From Gaeumannomyces sp. JS-464 (taxonomy: Eukaryota > Ascomycota > Sordariomycetes > Magnaporthales > Magnaporthaceae): a DNA stretch of 64,000 nt. Below are positions 56,701 through 64,000 of the stretch, in pieces (within the stretch, counting starts at the first letter, position 1; the number at the start of each line of letters is the position of its first letter). Location of the stretch: contig NGZR01000001.1 in the NCBI GenBank assembly GCA_002197995.1, positions 8,060,001 through 8,124,000 of the forward strand, in the 5' to 3' direction. The notes under the pieces are model-generated. The model did not search any database. It had not been told where the DNA came from and saw nothing but the letters and a program-made list of their open reading frames with translations. The translations under genes were made by a program, and so were the position numbers.

Positions 56701-58657
56701 TCAGAGCTCTATCTGTTTGCTTTTTTTTTTTTTTTCTCCTTGGATCCCCCTCGTGTTTGGTTTATCGCCCACCACACATACCGCACCTTCTATCATTAGA
56801 CAAGGTCGGATAGTCAGTCGTCAGCAGTGACATTTTGTTCAACTCCCTCCAGCTTGGTATCATCTTACTCTTTTTTTTTTCTTGCTTTCACCGAGAGGGG
56901 TACGCACCCGGCCAAAACGGTAGCTAGCAACCCTGGGTGGCATTTCAGCGAGCGGCTCTTCCTTGCAGCACTTTCCCTGAAACGAGATTCGATTAGCGTG
57001 GCGTGTGCTGCCAGTGTCAGCACAGGCTGCAACCATCCTTCAGACGTTTTTTCCTCCGGCCATCTAACATGCTAACATGTCTGGGGTTGGATTTTGCTTC
57101 CACGCTTGGCTTCCACTTCCCCACAATGAAATTTCAAAAGGGGACCAAACCGTGGGAATCTTCCCCTTGAGCGAAATGGCATTCCCCACCCAAGAACCCC
57201 CGAAACCCACTGCAGAGCCCAAACTTTTGCGGGGAGCGCACCGCTTTGGACAGCAATGGAAAATATGGGGTGGACGGGCTGGCTGCCATGTAACCATGCC
57301 GCCGCCCCCCACTGGCCCAGGCCCAGTTGGGATCAGCTGGTTATCGATATTAGCAACGACAGGCATGCGGTGCCCATGCTCCGGCACATCTGTCGAGGCG
57401 TGGGAGATAACGGGGCTGCCGGACCCTCTCGGACCATTTTAATATTGTCATTAGCGCACCGTCCGCCGAATGCCCAGTTCGATCGCGCGGTGGGAGTCGC
57501 AGGACGTCGTCTCGGTACGACCTGGCCATTCCGGCAGCCAAACTTTGTGCCGGAGAAACGTGTGTAAAGGTTGTTTTTACATATCCGTCCAAGCACACCG
57601 AGACTGGAATCCACCCACACCTTCGGCGACAGCGAAACAAAATCCGAGATAACAGAAGAAAATAAAAATAAAAAGGAAGGAGAAGACAAAGGCAAGAGGT
57701 CACTCGGCCCCGTCGATCGTGGCGGATCCTGGTGGTAGTTCAGCATAATTGCACTAAAATGTGGACAAGACGTTGAGGGATTACAGACTCCATATCATCC
57801 CAAGCACCAGGCAGTGCTACACCTGCTGTCCGCTTTTCGTCTTTTCTTCTTCCCGGCTTCTCGTCATCCCGTGCAGCACGTAACAAGAATGAAGGTTCGT
57901 CCCGCCCATAGCCTTCTGGGCAAAAACGATAAGTGAGAAGGACGACGGGCTTGAAAGACCAAATCTCGTTTTGCCCTTGCCCCCTGGGGCGTGGCGTTCC
58001 ACCAACCCTTCTAGAAATTTGACGGCCAGGCTTGGCCTTGGGGCTATCAAGAGTGGGCGGGCCCGTCGAGCGGGAAAAGGGGTCGTTGATCTCGATTGCA
58101 GCTTCGCCCCTATCCTGCCTGGCCCCCAATCATACCTACCGCTTACCAGGTGCCTGCGTGCCTCAAGCGTGCCTGGTGGTTGAATAAGATGTACGCTCCG
58201 CGTTGATGAGGAAAAAGAATCGCGTCATTCCCTATCCGTGTTGTGCACGAAGGGCAAAAAAGAAAGAGAAAAGTGAGATAGGGAACCCCGGTTCAGGTGC
58301 CGTTTGTTTGTGGGGGCCCTGTGCTTTTTTTGCTCGATAAGCCGGCGTCGGGGACAAGTCGGGCTTTTCACGATCGACTGTGCAGCAAGGGACCCCACCC
58401 ATTCCCGCGTGGGCGCGCGGTCCATCGCTAGCTCCGTCAAGGTAGCATCCATATATGCACGACGACACGGCCAAGGCGTCGCCTCTCTCATCACGTATGT
58501 ACATGACTCTGGCGTCAAGAAACACAATATGAAATGTCGGTCAACTCCAGAATCAGTTACCGAGGTAATGCCTACCTCGGTGCTGTGGGCCAGCTGCCAT
58601 CCACACGGTCATGTCATCTCCCACCCCGCACAGAACATTCCTCGTCTGTTCCAGCTC
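53772..58657. other. 4.9-kb region without recognisable genes
   Basis: Between the RAS start and the MoCF gene 3' end no domain-bearing frame is visible. The sequence is Pro/Arg/Ser-type GC-rich, with T-rich tracts (56700-56735, 56868-56881) and the 54-bp tandem duplication. The last kilobase before 53771 is the RAS promoter and 5' leader. A regulatory or lncRNA role is possible, but nothing shows it. Confidence 0.5.
55471..55573. repeat. 54-bp tandem duplication
   Basis: The unit GGTCCAGGCGGCGGGCTGCC followed by a T-rich stretch and CTCATTGCTTG begins at 55471 and again at 55525. The only visible differences are in homopolymer length (T7 versus T6) and the G run at the joint, so the duplication is recent. 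Confidence 0.85.
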
Positions 58658-60006
58658 CTACTGAGAGAAAGGCTCATCCTTGTCATCTGGGTCATCGTCC
58701 TCTCCTCCACGGTGACGACCTTGCCTCGGACGTTCTCGACAACCTCCGGGACCAGGGTCTCGATGAAGTCCTTGTCTCTGTCGTCATGGCCCAAAATGTG
58801 TGAGCAGAACAGCCTTGCGTTGTGTGTGAGAGACAGGTATCATGACTCACTTGCCAACAAGCGTGACCGTGTTCCGCTTCTTTTCCCACCTCGGGTAACT
58901 TCCGACCTTGACGCCTTTGGCTCGACGCGGGCCGCCAGCTCAGTGAGGTAAGGGGCCACAGCGCTCTCGGCCATCGGCGTCGAGATCATGATCCGGCAGA
59001 TGCCCTTGGCTTCGGGGTCCACTAGCCGCGGCATGATGACCGGCTTGAGTCCATCTATAAGATGGGTGACTGTCCACTTGGGAAAAGCTTAGTAAACCTG
59101 TCCTGGACTCTCAAAGCATGGGGGAGCAGGCTGTTGAATGGTTTGGACCAAGTCCTTACACAGCTTAGGAACACCAGGCAGAATGTGGACATTGCCATTT
59201 ACAACGCAGACAGGGACCCAGAGGTCTTCCTGGAGGAAGAGGAACTGCTTGTCCATGTCGCGGGTCTCGTCCGTCGGGACCTGCACCATCCTCAGCTTGG
59301 CCGTCTTCGCCGGAGACTCCTCGTCCCAGTTGAAGTCGGGCTGCGAGGGGTGCGGCCGCGCAAGCCGCTTCATGCGCTCATATGCCCCTTGGTGCAGGAC
59401 AAGCGGCAGTCCGAATGCCTTGGCTATCGACTGGTACGTGATGTCGTCGTGTCTGCCGCGGCCCTCCGACAGTGTCAGAGAGGGAAAGCCAGGCAGAGCA
59501 TCGCATCACATCACAGTGACAGCTTCTTCGGCGTCTGATGCATTCACCACTTACGTTGGGCCAATGCGCCGCTTTGTGACGGACTATCGTGTCAGCCGTG
59601 CGTGTTCAAAAATGCAGCAGCTGTATTGAAGCTCTCACCTCGTGACAACAAAATCATATCGGTCGCTCATGCGGCGGACGGCCTCCATGATTTCGGATTC
59701 ATCATCCTCGATCACTTCAACCCGCTTCAGGCTGATGCCCAGCTGGAAGCACCACTTGGCTACATAGGCTGAGTTGGTCTGCAGATCCCGCAGTATCAGC
59801 AGAGGGGGGTTCCTGAAACAGCAACCGATAGATTCGATGGCCGTCTGGCAAACTTACATCAACGATCTTAATATGAGTAGTTAGCAAAAGGTTTTATGTG
59901 GTTCAAAATGAAGTGTGTGTCGTACCTTGCCGTTGACACCTCGTCACCAAAATGAGGCATGCTGCCGTGTGATGGTGCGCGAGTTGCGCTCGTCGGCGGA
60001 TGCCAT
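58658..60006 (-). CDS. molybdopterin-binding (MoCF/CinA-type) domain protein with very short exons, many frame breaks
   Basis: A MoaB/Mog-type fold, as found in CinA and in the N-terminal part of FAD synthases; substrate unknown. Seven exons are inferred: 60006-59926, 59866-59858 (9 nt, Ile-Val-Asp), 59778-59639, 59571-59555, 59452-59160, 59069-58851 and 58777-58658. Signature pieces are GDEV, TNSAYVAKWCFQLGISLKRV, EVIEDDESEIMEAVRRMSDR, VVTSGGIGPTHDDITYQSIA, VNGNVHILPGVPKLF and VIMPRLVDPEAKGICRIMIS, with PYLTELAARVEPK near the end. About six single-base losses are needed: three at 59935-59975, one at 59565-59570 (GGIG), one at 58914 and one at 58699-58705. The last gives an acidic tail EEDDDPDDKDEPFSQ ending at 58658. 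The start at 60006 is uncertain; an Arg-rich upstream frame could be a mitochondrial leader. Confidence 0.75.
59858..59866 (-). other. 9-nt microexon of the MoCF-domain gene
   Basis: ATTAAG|ATCGTTGAT|GTAAGT. The upstream intron has a canonical TGCTAACTAC branch site and the downstream one a GCTGATAC site. It encodes Ile-Val-Asp, exactly the residues needed between Gly-Lys and Thr-Asn-Ser-Ala-Tyr in this family. Confidence 0.8.
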
Positions 60007-60742
60007 GGCGCTTCTTTCCTGCAAGGCTGAGGCTTCCCACCAGGCCTTGGTGCGGCGCCGGGTCGAGGTCTGGAAAGATGCCTTGCTACCTGTGACAGGC
60101 GGGCGTACATCACACAGCAGGACAGAGGCTGGAGATAGTTGGTGATTGGGTAACACCTGCGCTCGGCAGCATTGGGGAGACATGCCCCAGGGCGGATACA
60201 GGCAAATGACCAAGCCGCTGTTTGACATACCGGGTTCAAGGCCGGTCTCGTAAGATGAGGTACTTGGTTCGTTCCTGCGTTTTGAGTGTGGGAGGGGAGG
60301 GGTCGATGACTGGCCGGCATACCTACCAGAGTTGAGTGCCCGGATGCCCGCGATTTGAAGCGACAGATAGTGTTGGCGGAAGGCTGACCCAGCAGGCGTC
60401 GATGAATGGAACCAACACTCGGAGCTCTCGGGAGGGTGTGCTGAGCTTAAGCTGCAGCCAGACGGACGTTGTCATTGAGTGGGGCACCAGGCGGCCGCGG
60501 GGTAAGCGGGCTGGCTCAACGAGCAGCACACGACCAGGGCCCCGTCAGCCAGCCCTGGCCCTGACATGGAATTGATGGATTGCTTGCGACCGACCAAGGC
60601 CGGTGCTAGAGTCTGCCATCCACATCACATCACCCCCTTGGTATCCCAAGGCTATCTGCATCAAACCACTCGATAAACCGCCTTGGTTCCCTCCAGCGCG
60701 CCTGCTTGCCCAGGATCCCTCATCCAGCGGCCGCCCCTCACC
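60007..60742. promoter_or_regulatory. divergent intergenic region between MoCF and GMF genes
   Basis: This 740-bp gap must contain both promoters. The proximal part may instead code the MoCF protein's mitochondrial leader (see that gene). Confidence 0.45.
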
Positions 60743-61540
60743 ATGGTACCACCTCCCGGCCCCTGATGTTGACGACTCCTCCCTCGATGGATTGGTGTGA
60801 CAGATGTTAACCCGTGGAAATCCGCTTAGAGTTCCGAATCCAGGCTGTACAGCTTCTCCCAGGAGAGCAAGGACCACCTGCGCAAGTTCAGACTGGGAAC
60901 GTCTAGGGCAAAAGACCCCAGGCCGTCATCTGTATGTGAAAACCCCGAATACGTGCTTCCTAGTGTAACGTCCGGCTGGCATTATGGCCGACGCCAGATT
61001 GACCTGGCATCTTTCCTTCGGTGTTGTATCTTTTTTTTCTTCTTCTCTCTGGTTGCATTTCGGCCTTTCCCATCCGTTCATCTAACTAGAACTGCCTCTT
61101 GAACCAGACCTGATCGACAAGAACACGCACGAGATCCGCCAGGACCCCGACCAGACTGTGTACAAGAGCCTGGACGAGCTGAGCGATGATCTTCCAGACC
61201 ACTCCCCACGCTTCGTCCTGCTGAGTTACCCTGTTACTCTTGTAAGACCGAACCGATTTCCCTTCTCTCGCATGCGTCTGTTTTGTGTCGAACGCGGCAT
61301 CCGTCCTCAATGGCGGAACTCTGCTAACGTCTCTGCGAAATGTGCCTCAAGCCATCTGGGCGACTGTCGGTGCCGTATGTTATGCTTTACTATCTCCCGA
61401 TCACTTGCAACAATGAGCTCCGCATGCTCTACGCTGGCGCCAAGGAGCTCATGAGGAACACAAGCGAGGTGGGTAAGATCATCGACATCGAATCGACCGA
61501 TGATCTGGAGGAGATTCCGGGAAAGCTCGCCACGGAGTGA
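60743..61540 (+). CDS. AIM7: glia maturation factor-type ADF-H protein
   Basis: Small ADF-homology protein that binds Arp2/3 and debranches actin (Gmf1/Aim7). The model is ATG only (60743-60745), 60830-60931, 61108-61241 and 61352-61540. An ATG|GT first exon is also seen in fungal cofilin genes and is preceded by CTCACC. Exon 2 encodes SSESRLYSFSQESKDHLRKF, then RLGTSRAKDP. One C is missing in the run at 60916-60919 (CCC AGG should be CCC CAG); with it the frame gives QAVIY and joins to LIDKNTHEIRQDPDQTVYKS. The last exon has PSGRLSVPYVMLYYLPITCN and NELRMLYAGAKELMRNTSEV, typical of GMF rather than cofilin, ending KLATE. About 141 residues. Start exon is by inference. Confidence 0.88.
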
Positions 61541-61793
61541 GGTATGACGGTCTCGTGTTCTTGCAAGAGAGTGAGTGTCTTGCAGAAAGGGGGATTCCAG
61601 ACGTTCTCGGCCTGGATTTGCTCCTTATAGACCGAGAGAAAGCGGCGGCTTGGCTGATCCGGGCCTCCGGCATGACGCCCCGTATACAACGGGCGCCTGT
61701 CGGTTTTTTCTTTGTCGGATTCTTCTCCACACAGTTCGTGCGTTCATAACCGATGCGTTGCCCTCGAGGATTTAATTGTTCATTCTCGTCTTT

Positions 61794-62824
61794 TCATGCT
61801 TTTGGAGGCAAGATACTATCAGAGGCCAGTCCGAGCTCCTCGGCAAGTTCCCTCACAACCCTCTCCAATGAGGCACACGTCGGGCTGTCCGGAAAGCTGT
61901 CGAAGAAGCTCTCCCCATAGTCACAGGCCATACCGATCTGCGGTCCAGCGGAACAGACCCGAGGAACGTATGCCCATTTCCTTGGCCAGAGCTCTACCGC
62001 CGCCAGTCGTGGCGCGGAAAATCTGGCTCTCGTGCTTGCAGCCGGGGCAGACGAAACCGCTCATATTTTCGACCAGGCCCAGCACCCTAATGCCGGCCTT
62101 GCGGCAAAAGTCGATCTCCTTCCTGACGTCCAGCAGGGCGACCATCCTGGGGGTGGTGACGACGACTGCGCCGTCTATACCGCTTTCCCGAAGGAAGGTG
62201 TTAACGCTCAGATGCTCGTCGCTGGTGCCGGGGGGCGTATCAACGAGGAGAAAAATCCAGGTCACCCACTCGACGTCTTTGGAGAAACTGTTTGATGAGG
62301 CCATTCTTCTTGGGGCCCCTCCATATAATGGCGTCGTCGCGGTTAGGGAGCATAAACTGTATGCTCATGACACCCAGGTTGTCCATGACATAGACAGGCG
62401 ACCAGCCTGCGCCGCTGATATGTATCGTCTCAGCCTCGGCACCCATCATCTTGGGGATACTGGGGCCACATATGTCTGTGTCCATGATGCCGACACTGCT
62501 ATCCGGGTTCGTTGCGAAGGCATGCGCCAGGAGACTGGTGAAGGTCGATTTCCCCACGCCGCCCTTTCCGCTCAGCACGAGGATCTTGTGCCGGACGCCG
62601 GAGAGCCGGGCTGAGATGAGGGGTATGTCGGGGTCAGGGCCCTTGGGCGCCGACGCGCAGATCTGCTGATTCGGGCAGCCGGCGCACGAGTCGGCTGTCC
62701 CGGCTTTCTCAGACTCGGGCCCCGGGCAGTGCTCCGGTTCCGGTGCAATGAGCTGAGGCTTGGCCTTGAGCGGGTTGGCTAGTACATCCTGAACCGGCTC
62801 CGGCGCTTCGAGTGTGGGTGACAT
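61794..62824 (-). CDS. NBP35: NBP35 cytosolic Fe-S scaffold NTPase, many single-base breaks
   Basis: P-loop scaffold of cytosolic Fe-S cluster assembly, partner of Cfd1. Single exon, start 62824 ([20 protein letters not shown]). The N-terminal cluster Cys set is visible ([12 protein letters not shown], then [11 protein letters not shown]). The Walker A is [20 protein letters not shown] and there is [14 protein letters not shown]. After [10 protein letters not shown] the frame breaks. Read with corrections it continues [20 protein letters not shown], then [40 protein letters not shown], the CPGC pair that binds the bridging cluster, [20 protein letters not shown], and on to [17 protein letters not shown], ending at 61794. 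About seven indels are needed: near 62251-62282 (three), 62141-62154 (two, compensating), 61964-61970 and 61939-61946. Essential in yeast, so sequence error is far likelier than a pseudogene. Confidence 0.93.
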
Positions 62825-64000
62825 CTCCGGGATCTCGCTGTGTGCTTGCTTGCCAGTTGTCTTTATTTTTGCGCTACAGTCTGCGCGCCTGTTGCGATGC
62901 TGTGTCGTTCTTCAATGACCGAAGCATGGAAGAGGGGGCGTTGAATGAATGATTGGAAATCCAGCGATCAGAGGGGAGCGGCTCAGGCGGGAACGCACCC
63001 CACTGCGGAAGAGTGGGGGCAGGGGCGACCAGGAAAAAAGCCTTTATCTTATCTGTCAGCTTTTAGCTAACTGTGGTGGTTGTCCAGCAGGAGTCGTCTG
63101 GGTCGTGCCCGGCTACGGAGCTTGACGTCGTCCTCGACATGTCGGACCTGCCACGGGGTGAAGCCAGGACACACCTCCAATGCCGCTTTACACCATGTCA
63201 ATGGCTGGTAGACAATCCTTTGCTTGAGTAAATACCATCAAGACCTACTAGCTCTTCACGGGTCGTTGGCAGACACATGCTGTACCGTGATGTCGAAGAG
63301 GCTGAGTGCATGTGTTCTTTTTGCCGGATTGATGACTGAAAAGAGCGAGCCTCACCCCTCGCGCGTGCGAATAAACGATGATGCGGGACACCAAGGTTGC
63401 GTCCCCGCCCCATGCTACTATTGATAAAGATGCTGCAGCCAAAGTAGAGCAAACGAATAGGTGGGCGTCGGGCGATATTGCAGGTGTCGGCTCGTCTCCT
63501 TGCAGAGTTGGCCTGGCAGCCCGACGAGCATGGCCAGAGTCAGACTCAGGTCCGGGCTGCACTGCGCCAAAACCAGCCAGTCGAGTTGCCTCCGGAATCG
63601 AGGCCACGTCCTGGCGCCTAGCGGCTGTGCAACGCCTGCACTTCCGAGTGGCCGCCCGCAGATCTCGCGGCTGGAAGTCTTCCGATCATGTATGACGGCC
63701 CAACGAACCTTTTTCCCCCAGAGCCAAAGAAGGCGGCCTAGGAGCCTGGGGACGGGAGGAGGCGCCACAGTCTAGTCCGCCCAGGTATCGGCCGGGCCCC
63801 AGCAGAGACCAAGTCCGCCGCGAGGTCTGGGCAGTCCCGGGCCTTGAGCAGGTGGGACAGGTCGAGGTTGCATGCAGAACTGCGGCAGCCGTTGGCGAGC
63901 GATCCAAAGGGACATTTTGGCCAATTGCCAATAAGATCCAGCGCGCATGCAGCTGTCGGCCCTCCTCCCCCAACATTGGCGTCTCGAGCATCATTGGTTG
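62825..64000. other. intergenic to the right edge
   Basis: This 1.2-kb stretch holds the NBP35 promoter and nothing else recognised; a neighbouring gene may start beyond the edge. Confidence 0.45.

Noticed and set aside
1..64000. Programmed ribosomal frameshifting as an explanation for the many frame breaks
   Set aside because: Different genes, no shared slippery site, both directions of shift, and clustering by position rather than function.
1..64000. tRNA genes
   Set aside because: A scan by eye for the A- and B-box (GGTTCGAxTCC) found no convincing cloverleaf; a tRNAscan run would settle it.

Overview
The window is nuclear DNA from a filamentous ascomycete (Pezizomycotina, most likely Sordariomycetes). 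The evidence is short GT-AG introns with CTAAC/CTGAC-like branch sites, about 55% GC, single-copy eukaryotic housekeeping genes, and typically fungal families (DUF3176, DUF3632, DUF7708-NACHT-ankyrin, HET, GPI-anchored Thr-rich protein). No bacterial operon, rRNA, tRNA or CRISPR was recognised.

Layout. 1-23 kb is a conserved housekeeping block: CSN12-like PCI protein (partial), acetoacetyl-CoA thiolase, RAD6/UBC2, conventional kinesin, a multi-pass membrane protein, PPM1 leucine carboxyl methyltransferase, SPT3, IST1, an RS-rich zinc-knuckle protein and AP-2 sigma. 23-36 kb is an accessory block: a DUF3176 membrane protein, an orphan ORF, a DUF3632-like protein, a secreted ribotoxin/RNase-fold protein followed by a strong hairpin, a HET-domain relic next to a G20 tract, and a NACHT-ankyrin NLR with nearly identical ankyrin repeats. 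36-51 kb holds a Kelch-type single-pass membrane protein, a 5-kb gene desert, a GPI-anchored Thr/Val-rich wall protein and an unusual chromodomain protein carrying three Zn2Cys6-like cysteine modules. 52-63 kb holds RAS, a second desert of about 5 kb, a molybdopterin-binding (MoCF) domain protein with very short exons, a GMF/ADF-H protein and NBP35.

A recurring theme is single-base indels, mostly missing bases in homopolymers, that break otherwise well conserved ORFs: thiolase, kinesin, DUF3176, NLR, GPI protein, chromodomain protein, RAS, MoCF, GMF and NBP35. They become very dense after 52 kb. Because RAS, GMF, NBP35 and others would all be broken at once, sequence error is the leading explanation. 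The protein models given for these genes assume those bases and should be checked against reads.

The conserved genes do not form one pathway; they cover ubiquitination and chromatin (RAD6, SPT3, CSN12, chromodomain protein), trafficking (kinesin, IST1, AP-2 sigma), signalling and cytoskeleton (RAS, PPM1, GMF) and Fe-S assembly (NBP35). The accessory block is the part most likely to matter for self/non-self recognition or antagonism.
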